NCBI GenBank assembly: GCA_036897625.1
Contig: JAYMTA010000009.1
Coordinates: 62,001-126,000 of the forward strand
Origin: Pelargonium cotyledonis
Lineage: Eukaryota > Streptophyta > Magnoliopsida > Geraniales > Geraniaceae
Direction: 5' to 3'
DNA: 64,000 nt
Made by a program: the position numbers and the translations under genes. Positions within the stretch are counted from its first letter, which is position 1, and the number at the start of each line of letters is the position of its first letter. The notes under the pieces were generated by a model that was given only the letters and a program-made list of their open reading frames with translations, had not been told where the DNA came from and did no database searches. Shown here one piece after another: positions 38,693 to 49,560 of the stretch.

Positions 38693-38995
38693 TTAACCCT
38701 GAATGCTGTTAATAAATTCCACTGCAATTGTTCCTCTGACTCGAAAGGTTATCACGAAAATGGCTAATCCAATAGCCGACTCTGCCGCTGCTACTGTTAG
38801 AACCATTAAGGCAAAGACCTGCCCCATCATATCATCTAGGCAAACAGAGAATACCAAGAAGTTGAAATTGACAGCTAATAACATGAGTTCTATAGACATT
38901 AACATGATGAGGATGTTTCTTCTATTAAGTAGAATTCCCCAGATACCTATAAGAAAGATAAGAATAGCAAAAGTAAGATATTGTATAGGATCCAT
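38693..38995 (-). CDS. nad4L: NADH dehydrogenase subunit 4L (complex I)
   Basis: Encodes the small membrane subunit NAD4L (bacterial NuoK) of respiratory complex I in the inner mitochondrial membrane, part of the proton-pumping arm. The product is 100 residues, the usual plant length, with three hydrophobic helices at about residues 4-22, 27-51 and 57-84. Glu36 (in [11 protein letters not shown]) and Glu72 (in [14 protein letters not shown]) sit at the positions of the two membrane glutamates known to matter in NuoK. The C-terminus [16 protein letters not shown] is typical of streptophytes. The ATG begins MDPIQY, aligning with plant MDLIKY, so this start is preferred. TGG encodes Trp and TAA ends the gene, consistent with the standard code. 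In several land plants this gene needs C-to-U editing, sometimes of its start codon; here the edited-type residues are already in the DNA. No intron, frameshift or neighbouring nad gene is visible. The opposite-strand open frame at 38703-39041 is a shadow of this gene. Confidence 0.97.
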   Translation of the reverse strand: MDPIQYLTFAILIFLIGIWGILLNRRNILIMLMSIELMLLAVNFNFLVFSVCLDDMMGQVFALMVLTVAAAESAIGLAIFVITFRVRGTIAVEFINSIQG

Positions 38996-39546
38996 GACTT
39001 CTACAAGGTTTGAAATTCTAGGACAAATTCAAATGTTATAAGATGAGCTTCGACTTTTGAACCTCCGTTTGGGTTTTCATGTATAAGTTGCTTTACCTGC
39101 GTTTCAAAATGAAGTAAGAAGTAGATCCAAGAGTCCCCGAACTTTGATTAGTTTAATATTTAGAGTTCTTTTAATTCTTTATTTAAGTGATTGACTTTGT
39201 TTCCTTTTTTGAATTGAAAAGAGTTTGTGAAAACGAGAATACCGCCTAAACTAATTTTAAACGAGAAATTACACTTTTTTATAAGCCTATTCGCAGGGGG
39301 TATCGTTAACTTCATAAGTAGCTCGCCAAAAAGTTAGGTAAGTAAGTTCCTTACAAAAACTAAAATAGATAAGAAATTCAAGAATTATGTATACACTAGT
39401 AAGGGAGTTCCCTATTTTTCAAAAGTAGAAATCTCTCTTCTTAATTTGGGAATTAGAATCACTTAGATAAAAATCCTTATTTTGCTCATCTCTCCTATTC
39501 CTATTCCCAGCCTTATTAATTCGAACCTAACTCTTGGTTTCACTAG
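38996..39546. other. non-coding DNA upstream of nad4L
   Basis: Presumed 5' leader and promoter side of nad4L. No clear promoter motif or upstream gene was recognised. AGGGA-GT-TCCCT at 39402-39413 is a short hairpin. Confidence 0.5.
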
Positions 39547-39628
39547 GCTATATCTTAGATCCGGCATTCTCTTTTGATGGTTAGAACAGAGCTCTCCTTT
39601 CGGACATGGCAAAGGTTCAAGTTGAGTA
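39547..39628 (+). pseudogene. weak tRNA-like remnant downstream on + of nad4L
   Basis: It has GGCTATATCTTAG, then GATGGTTAGAACAGAG, and GGACATGGCAAAGGTTCAAG. The last part resembles the T-loop halves at 17.3, 36.4 and 56.6 kb. The rest does not fold as a tRNA by eye. Confidence 0.2.
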
Positions 39629-41850
39629 AATCGGGGTTCCTTTTTTAGTAGTCCTTTTTTGTTTTGCTATAGAGTAGCCTGGATTCTGGTTTCGTACTAA
39701 TTTATATAACATAGAACCCGTTTTTGAAAAGAGGTAAGATGTAAAAGAATGAAAATAAATGTAACTGCAACTCTTCTTAATAGTGCTGTTCCACTTTCCA
39801 GATTCTCTAAGCCCTGATAAAAGGATCTCCTTGCAATGTATCTTCGGTATGGGGCCCCTTGGAGTTTATATCCTATAAAATTCCTATTAATTTCTGATTC
39901 GTAAAGTTGCAATATGTTGGTTTACGCTTTTCTGTTTACATTGCAAATAAACTCCTTGTTTTAAGTTTTCATTCAGGTTTACTCGATAAGATTTCTCAAT
40001 TTATGTACTAGGTTTTTAGGAATCATCCTGAGAGTTTGTTCAAAGTATAAGTTTGCTCTTTTTGGTCCCGATCTACTCGTCATCAGAATCACTTAAATGG
40101 ATTTACTCTTTTTAGATCCCTAAACCCCTATTAAGTAAACACTCGCTAAAACCAGTCGTCTTATTTACTAAAACCCTTAATAAAGTAATCCCTTATTAAA
40201 TCAGTTTTCATTTAGGACACAAAGCTCCTGTTTTAGCAAACTAAATAGATTCTATAATGTTTACATAAAATCAAAGCCAACATAAAAACTACTTGGACCG
40301 ACAAGAGGTACCCTATCATTTTAACTTATTTGACCCTAGTGGATTCCTTTGAAGCAATTCTTTTGAAAAAAGTATAAAAAAGTAGTAATGCTAGAGAGGC
40401 CCTCTTAGTTATATGTCCTTGTGAATCTCAAAATTTAGTAAAGTAATAAAATTAAGGGAATCGGGAATACAAATGGGGTTCTACTCACGTTTTTTACTTA
40501 GTCGAGATGAGATTAAAACCAAAAATCCCTAAATATGTAACCGTACTCATATTTCCAGCCAAATACCGATTCCTATAACCATTCGGTTAACAGCTTCAGA
40601 GGTCTAACACCCTTGAGTCAGAATTCTGCGCTGTCAATACCAAGCTGAGATCAAAAAAAGAAATACAGGATTTCACAGATTGCGAACTTCTTGCGATTAC
40701 CTAGTTTTTACTAAAGAATTCCATTTAACTAACTGAATTCAGAACTGTAACTAATCGGTCCTAGAGTACTTTATACAAGAGAGACCTCTGTTCTTCTAGT
40801 ATATATAGATTTCTTTAACTTCCCTAATTCTAAAAGCCTTTACCTAGAACAAGAAAACGGAACCTCACACTCGATCCAAGTCTTGTGGCCCTACCTATCT
40901 ACTCTATTACAAAAACAGAGATAATTAAATTACACACCTTGTCGATATTTATGACCATTATCCTATACTGCATAGCACATGGCTGGCTTTTTTACTTTAA
41001 ACCCGTCTGCTAATAAGCAACTCTAAGTTTTGCTAGTTATAATTTTTACAATCTGGGATCCCTATATGGCGGAGTGGAGCCTTACCTCCCTACAAAATCT
41101 TATCTAAAAGTTGAAAATGCTTAAAAGAAGGCGACTAACTTGAATTCCTCCTCTACTTTACTAGTTTTTGTTCAGAGCGAACACTCTGGTTTAAGCCCCT
41201 GTTTTTTTACTGGTCCAGGTTAGTCAGTAAAGAAATCGGACCCCCTACTCTATATTATATTAGATCTGTCTCTCTAAAACCCGACCCTAAGACTTTATCC
41301 TGTAAAACTTATATTACACTCAAATCTAAAAAAACTCTCTAACAACCCCGGAGAATTCTAGCTTTAAAACCTTACCGAAAATCCATGGCTTGGGGTTCTT
41401 TTTACACTCCTAAATGATTTTAATACCTGGAATTGGTAAACTTGTGTACTTGACTAAAAAGTTTCTATAAAACTTACTTCTCAAAACCCTTTCTATGGAT
41501 ATTCCTTATCTTAGAAAACGTGTGCCTGTATTCCTAAAATGCTAAATTTTATTCCAAGGAAACTGGCTTAAGTGTCCAAGGGAACTTCAAAGTCAAAGTA
41601 AATTCTTTAGACCCATCCAGAAGAGAAAGGGGAAAGTAAACCCCCTTTATAACGACTAGAAAAGTAAGAAAAAGCAGGTTTCTTTTTAATAGGAAGAACC
41701 CTTCAAAAATAAAAAGAATTTAAAATAGCTTGTAGCTTTATCGAGCACTTAATAATATAGTCTAAGAGGAGACTTTTACATTATTCTGGTTCCCCCTATA
41801 TCCCAAAAGACTAGTAGAACCCGGAAAAGTCACAATTATTCGCTAAAAGC
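39629..41850. other. AT-rich non-coding DNA
   Basis: Nothing recognised. The minus frame at 39697-39912 has no family signature. Confidence 0.6.
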
Positions 41851-42036
41851 ATGCGGAGGGGCTTCCCTATATTAGTAATTAGTAGAGGAAATATCTCTTT
41901 AGCCCTAGTTCTGAGTCTCGATAGCTTGACTTTTACTCATAGCTATACTTGGATTCTGTCTCTTTATCTTGGCAGGTTTCATACTCTTGAGATCTGTTGT
42001 ACTCCTCTAGCAGCCCATAAAATTATTCTACCTTAA
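41851..42036 (-). repeat. RepB-related patch next to the island
   Basis: The minus strand reads GCCAAGATAAAGAGACAGAA, then TCCAAGTATAGCTATGAG. This matches the motif region at 26638-26652 and 54622-54642. The plus-strand open frame here (61 codons) is probably the antisense of this patch. Confidence 0.35.
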
Positions 42037-42539
42037 ACTATTCGATAAAGAAAGGCAGATAAGCAAGAAACTCCTTTTTAACAAAAAGCCAGGTGACTGA
42101 CTACTTAAAAGGGCTAAGAAAGATAAGAAAGCAGCTTTTTACTTCTCAGTTCTACTACGCTGTAAACAGAATCCCCCTTTTTAAGAAAGTCATTGTGCGA
42201 TATAGAGCCCCGCCTTACTCTGTTACTGTATTTTGGTTAAAGATTTTTGGGAATAAAAGAACTTAAGACTGTTCCCTTTTTTTTTTTTCTCTAGCTTTTC
42301 CAATTAATGTTCAAAGCGAAAGTCTCTTGTTTGCGATAAAGGAGATAAAGGACAGGGTAAGGGTTAGATAGTCAATTCCTATCTTTTTTTAGTGCCATAA
42401 ATAGCAGGACTTTTCCAGACCAGATATACAAAAAAGAAAATTTTTAGAAAAGAAAGCCCTTCCGTAAACAAAAACACCTTATGAACTTGCACAGTTCCAT
42501 CCTATTCTCAAAAAAGAGGCCTGAATTTGAGACCCCGCA

Positions 42540-43150
42540 GAAGGAGAGAAGCAGCTGTAGGGGCTGTACTACTACTCTTATTCTTAGGGTTGTCTTTTTG
42601 TACTTACTGTCGTATATGTTTTATAATTATCTATAGTTATAGTCTTTATTAGGTGTTACTTATTTATATAGTTTATAATAGTAATAGGGTTTAGCTTGTT
42701 GTTCTGTCTAAGCTATATTACTCTAGGCCTTATGTCTTTATCGATTGGGAGTAAGCAAACTTAGTAGTTATGGGAGATGGTCTATGTTCCCGGTAAAGGA
42801 GGGCTTATTCCCATAGTTACTTGAATTTGTATAGATACTTTAATAACACCAGCCTATGACCTACGACTTTCTTTGTTGACTGAGATTTTTTTGGGTAAGG
42901 AAGGGGCAGCAGGATAAGAATAAGAAGGAAAAGCAGGGGCCATTGAGGGGGATTCCTGGTGCTGTGGGTTACTGTTGCTAGTGTCTTATGGGTTCTTCCT
43001 TGTAGCTAATTGTTCTTGTCTTAATGGGTTACTTTCTTTCCTGTCATAGCTTAACTTATTGTTTGTTAGATGTTATATTAGTCTTATAGTTATAGTCTTA
43101 TTAGTTAATAGTAGTTTAGGTTTGTACTAGATAGTTTATAAGCTTTATCC
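42540..43150 (-). repeat. diverged RepB copy
   Basis: The block at about 42718-42765 (ATTACTCTAGGCCTTATGTC, then TTTATCGAT and GAGTA) matches the RepB post-core at 45148-45190. The coding-like tail complement lies at about 42880-43030 and the AT-rich part up to 43140. The core itself is eroded (GGTAAAGGAGGG at about 42800). Confidence 0.5.
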
Positions 43151-43514
43151 CCTTATAAAAATTGACTTAGAAAGTCAATCTTTCCTATGTTTTTCAGTCT
43201 CCTCCGAGAAAGACCTCTTATATTCTTATCCTAATTAATTTCTTAGGGATCTCGCAAAAACAAAGTAAAAACTCAGTGAACTTCTATAACCTTGCATTAC
43301 TATCTTTACTATCGATTGAAATTGAAAATGCCATAGAATTCTTGATAACCGGCTCCGCTTACTTAATAGACAAAAGAAATCCGATTAAAGCAAATAAATA
43401 GGGGCATCCCTTGATAAAAGTAACTGACTGAACCCAAATCTTGCTTTTAAGACTCCTACTTGTTAGAAATTTCTTAAGAAAAGTCTTTAGGAACACATTA
43501 CAAATAAATAAAAA

Positions 43515-43740
43515 GAATTAAGTGCAACAAAACTCTATTCATTACCATAATATCAGAACTTGTTGTAAGGCTATTTCCGTGTCATAAAAAGCAAGTTAGC
43601 CCACTCAGTAAACATTTTTTCATATTTTATACTCTTATACCCGCTTATAAAGATCTTTATAGCTACTTATTATTATTACTGACACCAGGAAACTCTATCC
43701 TTGTAAAACTTATTTCGCTAGAACAGGTAGAGAAGAAAAC
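43515..43740 (-). repeat. RepA copy 1, long-form tail
   Basis: It starts with GAATTAAGTGCAACAA, the complement of the RepA end. It continues through CCGTGTCATAAAA and AGTAAACAT to a GACACCAGGAAA and CTAGAAC block. The order of blocks is the same as at 53920-54150. Confidence 0.7.
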
Positions 43741-43880
43741 AACTTTTCAGCTTTCTTTGAGTTACTTGTTTTTTCTTTTGCTTTACTTATTGGCTTATTT
43801 AGAAGAGCAGCCAGGAGATTCTGTATTTGTTGTATATGCTGTTTATTACTTAATCTTACCAGTATTCCCCTTTTCTTTAT
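43741..43880 (-). repeat. RepB tail fragment joined to RepA copy 2
   Basis: Complement of the K/Q-rich tail: TTACTTGTTTTTTC, GCTTTACTTATTGG, and GATTCTGTATTTG at 43817-43829, the motif shared with other RepB tails. It directly precedes RepA copy 2, as at other B-A junctions. Confidence 0.5.
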
Positions 43881-44058
43881 TAGATTCCTTCTAAAAAGTA
43901 AGCAACCTAAGATTTTTTTAGTATAACAGGTGTTAAATCTTTGAGATGTAAATCAGCTTCAAGGGCAGGCTGACTTTGGTTTTCTGGCATTTAAACAGGC
44001 TTAGAATTTGTTTTAGCATTCCAGCAAATAATATAAATTTGTTGCACTTAATTCCTTT
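43881..44058 (+). repeat. RepA copy 2, short form
   Basis: It runs from TAGATTCCTTCTAAAAAGTA to TTGTTGCACTTAATTCC. It has the head (GGTGTTAAATCTTTGAGATG) joined straight to the tail (GGCTGACTTTGG, then GGCATTTAAACAGGC). The middle found in long copies is absent. Similarity to copy 6 continues past the end to about 44160 (AGTAGGGCGGAG, AAGTCTACTCATAAG). Confidence 0.7.
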
Positions 44059-44489
44059 TATTATAATTTAATTTTTCTTAAGAGTTTCCTTTTTAGTAGG
44101 GCGGAGTTTCTTGGTATTTTTCTGAAGTCTACTCATAAGATAAGTATAAGAAAAGGAAAGATAGCTAGCTAAGATAAGAATTCAAGTAAGAAAGGTTTTC
44201 AAATCAAATAGAACCTAATATTAGTTTTACTTTACAGGATACAAGAAACTTTCAAAAGGCAATCCTAGGAATTTCGCAGGTGGGTAACACAAATCCCGGA
44301 TAAAAGATTCTATAACCCTATTAAGTCTCACTGTATATAATCTTTACCTTTTCCTGCATAGAACTTTCTGCATACATCTTTTATAGAAACCGGTCCCTTC
44401 TAATAAAGGTACTTCAAAAGAAACTTTTCAATAATTATGGCTCGCTTTCAGAAAAGCACTCACTCATGAAGTTGGCTAGCTTATTGCTT

Positions 44490-45139
44490 TTCTTTTTGTT
44501 AGGAGCTATACCCCTGCTATATATAAGGGAGTTACTCTTGTAGCTTTGGGTTACTTGTTTTATTGTAGCTATTTAGCTAGTAGTTAGTTTATTTAGTGTC
44601 TTAGCTTAACGTCTATTGTTTTAGATTAGTTTATAGGTATTGTTCTAAGGTGTCTTGCTCATTGTCCTATGCAGCTTATCGCTATAGAGCTTACAAACTT
44701 AATTGGTTTATTATTACATCTATACTCCCGACTGTAGCTTTAGCGGAGGGAGGTAAACTTATACAGCTAGTATTCTGATTGTGTATAGAGCCATTATGAT
44801 AACCAGCTACAGATTCTTCTTCTGCTGCTTTTGTTTTATTTGCTTCTTCTGACCGGGATTCCCTTGATGAGTTACTTGTTGTTGTTTTAGATTCATCATA
44901 ATAGCTTTATTACTTTATTAATAGGAGTAGTTATAAGTAGAGCTAAGGCCAGACCTGTATTATTATTATGGGGCTTCCCTGTTTTTCTTTAGTTGTTGTA
45001 GTTAGTTTCATAGCTTATAATTATATCTATAGTTTATTTTAGTAATTAGTTAAATTAGTTAGTATTACATTAGTTATTATAGTAATATTCTTTCTTATAG
45101 TATTGTACTAGTTTGAGTTATTTTCTTTTAAGTTTTTTA
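44490..45139 (-). repeat. RepB unit, minus strand, second of the inverted array
   Basis: Read on the minus strand: an AT-rich part at about 45139-44960, a coding-like tail at about 44960-44790 with a Q/K-rich frame, the core at 44754-44725 (complement of CGACTGTAGCTTTAGCGGAG), and the post-core to about 44640. A partial further unit follows to about 44490. Confidence 0.65.
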
Positions 45140-45480
45140 AGTTATATTACTCTTGTCTTATGTCTTTATCGATAATGAGTAGACAGTCTTAGCAGTTAAT
45201 TTAGACTATCTCTCTTACCAACAGAAGCGATAGCGAAGAAGGTTGACTCGATAGCAAGTTACTTGATTGTGTATTCTATGCTCTCTAGGGTACCCCAACT
45301 ACTTCTAATTCTTTGTTGACTTACCTACTTGCTTTGTTGTTTTATGAGCTAAAAGAAGGATTCCTCTTTGTACTGGAAGAGCTATACCTAGATTCTGTAT
45401 CTGTATTCTTGTAGCTAGGATTCCCTGCTGTATTCCTTATCTTTATAGTTATTGTATTTTTCTGAGGTATTGCCCTTCAT
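45140..45480 (-). repeat. RepB unit, minus strand, first of the inverted array
   Basis: The coding-like tail at about 45480-45300 contains the motif TACAGATACAGAATCTAGG (minus strand, about 45388-45406). The core at 45212-45243 is the complement of CTTACCAACAGAAGCGATAG. The post-core CTACTCATTATCGATAAAGA is at about 45145-45186. Its core lies about 487 bp from the next one at 44725-44754. Confidence 0.7.
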
Positions 45481-45490
45481 ATTCTTTATT

Positions 45491-45937
45491 ATAGATTCCT
45501 TCTAAAAAGTAAGTAACTCAAAGAATTTTGTAGTAGAACCCCTGCTAAATATTTGAAATGAACCACCTTACTTAGTACCTAGACAGCAAATAAACAGAAT
45601 TCTAGATATAAAGATTGGCATTGTCTGATTCCTTTTTTTGTATTCTAGGTTTCTTTGTCTTTTAAAGTATTTAAGTGTAAGGAGTTAGTTTCCCATTCTC
45701 AATTCTAAAAGGGCTAAAGCTATTCAGGGCAATTGAAAGTTGGTTTCTTCTTTCCCGGGTCTATTGTATCTAGTGTAAGCAGGAGCTAGAAATCTCTTTT
45801 AAAACGGGCGTAAAAGTATGAAATTAGGACCTTACCTTACGAGATAGACTGACTTGGGTTTTATGACACGGAAATGGGCTTACAACTCTTTTTAGTATTC
45901 TTGTAATAATCTAACTTTGTGTACTTAATTCTTTTTT
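45491..45937 (+). repeat. RepA copy 3, long form
   Basis: Head: CTAAAAAGTAAGTAACTCAA, then TTTTGTAGTAGAAC and AATATTTGAAATG. Middle: AATAAACAGAATTCTAG, then GTATTCTAGGTTTC. Tail: GGGCGTAAAAGTATGAAAT, then GACTGACTTGGGTTTTATGA and GTGTACTTAATTC. It is collinear with copy 8 (53920-54480, opposite strand). It directly follows the RepB tail at 45300-45480. Confidence 0.75.
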
Positions 45938-46129
45938 CTTTGTAATGAGTTTTTCCTTATTTGATTTTGTGTAAGAAGGCTGTTACAAGCAAGCAAGTAA
46001 GGAACATCTTAGGGGTTTGAAGAAAAACGGGGTATTCTAGCTATAGTAAGGAAAAGACTTCTATTTAAAAAAGAACTTTTTTATTACAGGGATTTTCAGA
46101 AGTGGAAAGCCTTTTTTTCCTGTTGTTGG

Positions 46130-46440
46130 GATTAGGGATTTCTCTGCTGTTTATTACTTACTTATTTTCTAAGAGGAGTTGCAAGGGAGCTTTATAAGGA
46201 AGAGAGATTCCTACTTTTGTTATTCCCCGTATTATCTTCTTAGAGTTGTTATAGTTCCTGTACTTAACTGTCTTAATGGGTTGTCTTTATCTTATGGTCT
46301 ATAGTTTCTTTTTAATGGTTTTGGGGTAGTTCTTGCTTTAAGAGATTTGTTACTCTCTAGGTTTCTCGTTATAATGAGTATAGAAACTCGGGAGTATGGA
46401 AGCTTAGTAGGTATAGGATAGTGTCTATGAAGCTGTATTT
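46130..46440 (-). repeat. diverged RepB tail and core region
   Basis: It contains the tail complement (TTATTACTTACTTATTTTC, GTTATTCCCCG, GTCTTAATGGGTTGTC) and a post-core-like TATAATGAGTATAG with GGAAGCTTAGTAG at about 46370-46410. It sits directly upstream of RepA copy 4. Confidence 0.4.
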
Positions 46441-46448
46441 TTCCTGTC

Positions 46449-46956
46449 GATTCTTTATCTAAAAATGTAGTATAAACGGCCTTTTAAAAACCTTTACTTG
46501 GCAGGCTAACTTGCTTTTTCTAGCGTTTAAATGGCCTTAGAATTCGTTTCGGTATTGTTTCATTTCTTTTGTATTCCCTAATCCCCTCTTTGCTCTTTTA
46601 CTGGAAAGTAATCGATTGCATGTAATTGAGGGGTTTTAGGGTAAGCAGTTGCTTTTATACGCTTCCCTTGTTTCCAATTCTAAAGCAGTTAGGCTAAAGC
46701 GGGACAATTGAAATTCTCTTTTTCCCTAGTGCTAGTGTAAGAAGTTGCAGGATAGAGTTTCTTGGTATCAGTTTCAAATCTAAGTAGCTATAAAATGTAT
46801 TTAAGCGGGCGTAAAATAAAAAGTATATTATGTATTATGTACAAAATATCCGGTTACTGGATAGATCTACTTGGGTTTTATGACACGTAAATGACTGTAC
46901 AATTGATTTTTGATATTCCTGTAAATAATATAGATTTGTTGTACTCAGTTTCCTTT
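46449..46956 (+). repeat. RepA copy 4: short fragment plus long-form tail
   Basis: From 46449 to about 46560 a short-form piece is present (TTCTTTATCTAAAAATG, then GTTTAAATGGCCTTAGAATT). From about 46660 to 46956 a long-form tail follows (CCAATTCTAAAGCAGTTAGG, CTAGTGTAAGAAGTTGCAGG, GGGTTTTATGACACG, TTTGTTGTACTCAGTTTCC). It is either two adjacent insertions or one rearranged copy. Confidence 0.6.
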
Positions 46957-47224
46957 TTAGAGCTTTAGATTTAAGGAAAGGGTTTCCAAAAAAGTGGAAG
47001 AAAATAACCGAATATTAGTTTCGTTTTCCTTCTCGGATAGGGGTCGGCGGGTTCTAAACAAGATAGTTTTTATAGGCACAGCTAAGGTTAATTAAGTAGG
47101 GCATAGAACTTGTGTACTTTATTTGGGAGAGTCCTGGGGGTTCTATTAAATACATTTTTTATAATATATACTATATCTTAACAAGCTTTCAAGAAGGAAT
47201 GCGGGTAGTCTACTAGTTAGTACC

Positions 47225-47524
47225 CGTTTTGGTTGGATGTTTTAAGTTTCCGATGTAGGATGAAAAAGGGGTTTCTTCTTTATCTTCTTTATACCGGGTT
47301 TAGTGTAAGAAGTTTTTCAAAGATAGAGTTTCCTGTTGTCAGTAATAATTCAGTAATAATAAATAAGGAGCTTATAAAATTTCTTTTCAGCCGGGTATAA
47401 AAGTGTGAAATGTAAAAAAAAAATATGTTTAATGGGTAGACCAACTTCGGTTTTATGACAAGGAAATGGCTGTATAATAAGTTCTGTTATTTTTGTAATT
47501 CATAGAGTTTTTACTTAATTCCTT
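47225..47524 (+). repeat. RepA copy 5, tail of long form
   Basis: GTTTAGTGTAAGAAG, AGAGTTTCCTGTTGTCAG, GGGTATAAAAGTGTGAAATG, GGTAGACC with CGGTTTTATGACA, and TTACTTAATTCC follow each other in the same order as copies 4 and 6. Confidence 0.65.
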
Positions 47525-47589
47525 TCTTTTATTTATTTTGTAATGTGTTCCTAAAGAGAATTGTCTTAAGAATTTTTTCTTTTTAGAGT

Positions 47590-47790
47590 CTTTTTCAAAA
47601 GGCAAGAACAAAGAAGTCAAGGAGTAAGTCAAAGTCTAGACACGCTGTCATAAGAAGCTTTTGATGCTGATGTTGCCCTAGTGCATGTATGTACAATCAG
47701 GTAACTACCATACAGAGTGAACCTTCCTCGCTGTCGCTACAGTCGGTAAGAAAGATAGAATAATACACAAATACACATAATAAAAAAAGC
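47590..47790 (+). repeat. RepB unit, plus array, first
   Basis: The A/G-rich tail end (AAGGCAAGAACAAAGAAGTC, GTAAGTCAAAGTC) is followed by GATGCTGATGTTGCC, GTGCATGTATG and the core at 47721-47750 (CTTCCTCGCTGTCGC, then CAGTCGGTAAG). Confidence 0.7.
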
Positions 47791-48430
47791 TACAATAACT
47801 ACCAGCTGCAGTAAAGCAATCTAGCAACAACAGGAATCCTTCTCCTGCTTCTCTTCTATTTCTTCTTATCACTACCTCTTATATCTTCCTAATAATAAAT
47901 ACTAACTCTTCTAAGAATAAGAAAGTAAAGCAAATAAAAGAAATAAAACAAAAGAAAACAACTCAAACTACTATAATACCTTATACTATATAATCTAGTA
48001 CAATCTATAACAATAAATACATAAATATTATAAGAATATAATTAAGCTATGAAAAGACAATAACTACAATAACTAAAGACATTTAAGCTACAGTAAAACA
48101 GATACAACAAGCTACAACAGGTATAATAAAAGCCCTAGCTCCTCTAGCCATGATACAGATACAGAATCTAAGTGAAGTAACTACTCAAATCCAAAGCAAT
48201 AGAGCAATAGAAATCAAAGTCACCTAAGAAAGGAATTAAGAATCAGAATAAGAAAGGAAATCAGTAGATGGTGTCATAATGTGCGCATGTACTAACTAAA
48301 CTATAAATACTATACTACTTTACCCTCCCTCGCTAAAGCTCCAGTCGGTAGGAGAGATACAATAAGGCACCCATTAAGCCTTTACACTCATTAATGATAA
48401 GCTCCATAATTGAGTAACATCTCTTAGATA
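47791..48430 (+). repeat. RepB unit, plus array, second
   Basis: It has an AT-rich upstream part at about 47960-48100 and a tail with CATGATACAGATACAGAATC at 48149-48168, readable as MIQIQNLSEVTTQIQS. CAGTAGATGGTGTCATAATG follows, then the core at 48322-48352 and the post-core (AAGCCTTTACACTCATTAAT). Core-to-core distances are about 602 bp to the previous unit and 533 bp to the next. Confidence 0.7.
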
Positions 48431-48980
48431 GAACCCATATACCCTTATATATAGTATACCCTATTACTAACCATTACCCATATAGAGTATAAGAACTAAT
48501 ATAATAACTATAGACTATAGAATTAATACTTAACTTACTTAACTAAAATAAGAATAAGAAACTATAGCCCTATAAGTCCCTATTACCCTATTAGATAATT
48601 ATTCCTCTCCTTACGAGCCTCCTTAGCTCTTATCCTATCCTTATCCTTCCTCTATCTAGTATAAAGACTACTAATTCGAATCTAACAAGTAAAGCAAAGT
48701 CAAACAACAAGGAAAACAAAAGCAAGAACAAGTAAGTTAAGTCTAAGTCAGAAGGCAGCAATAGAACTCAAACTCAAGCAACAGAAGCAGCAAGTAAGTC
48801 AGTAGATGTTGCCACAGTGCATGCATACGTATTCAATAAACTTGCTATCTAGTTAACCTTCCTCGCTGTCGCTTCAGTCGGGAAGGGCGATATTATAAAG
48901 CACCTGTCTAAGCCTGCTTACTCTCTAGCGATAAACCCCAAAACACTGAGTGATAAAGCTTAGGAAAGTAGTACAACCTT
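48431..48980 (+). repeat. RepB unit, plus array, third
   Basis: The AT-rich part lies at 48431-48600. The A/G-rich tail at about 48690-48820 includes AACAGAAGCAGCAAGTAAGT. CAGTAGATGTTGCC and GTGCATGCATACG follow, then the core at 48856-48885 and the post-core (TACTCTCTAGCGATAAA). Reading frames in the tail are ambiguous, so coding potential is unproven. Confidence 0.7.
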
Positions 48981-49560
48981 AAACTTTCCAATACACCTTA
49001 AAAGAAAACAACAATAACAATACAGGCTTATTAGCTCTTACCCTTACTCCTAAAATATCTATAATATAAGGCAAAGCTCCTCTACTAAGGGAGTTCTAAT
49101 AGCTCTTGCTTCTCCTAGAGCTCTCCTTACTGCCTCTACCCCCAAAGCTCCAATTCCTAAGCAACAGGGTATAGTATAGCCTCTGCTTCTTCTCTTGCTA
49201 TAGACCAAGATAAAGTAAACCCTAAAGAAAATTTTAATAAGCTAGCCAAGGAATCTACACGAAAGAGTCCCTCTCATTTGAGACATTATTTGAAAAATGC
49301 ATACCGAGTTTATCTTTCTTACATAGTTATCTAGGATCAATTAGTCAATATTATATATACAGTGAATCCAATAACATACTTCTTTTTGGGATTCTACTTT
49401 TCTTAAGTTACTATTTTAGATAAGGAATCGAAGAGGGAAATACTGGTACAGCTCTAATAACTCTAATTCTAATATGGAGTCTCCTAGTAGCTGCTCTAGC
49501 TAAGCAACAAGTAAAGCAAGTAATACAAAATCTAAGGCAAGTAAGTCAATGAAAAACGGG
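48981..49560 (+). repeat. RepB unit, plus array, truncated fourth
   Basis: A tail-like segment at about 49495-49555 (AGCAACAAGTAAAGCAAGTA, AATCTAAGGCAAGTAAGTCA) is not followed by a core; the sequence changes at about 49560. The part before it (49000-49440) is mixed AT-rich DNA with CTCTTGCTTCTCC-type words. Confidence 0.45.

Noticed and set aside
38703-39041. 112-codon open frame on the plus strand
   Set aside because: It is antisense to nad4L over almost its whole length; the conserved protein is on the minus strand.
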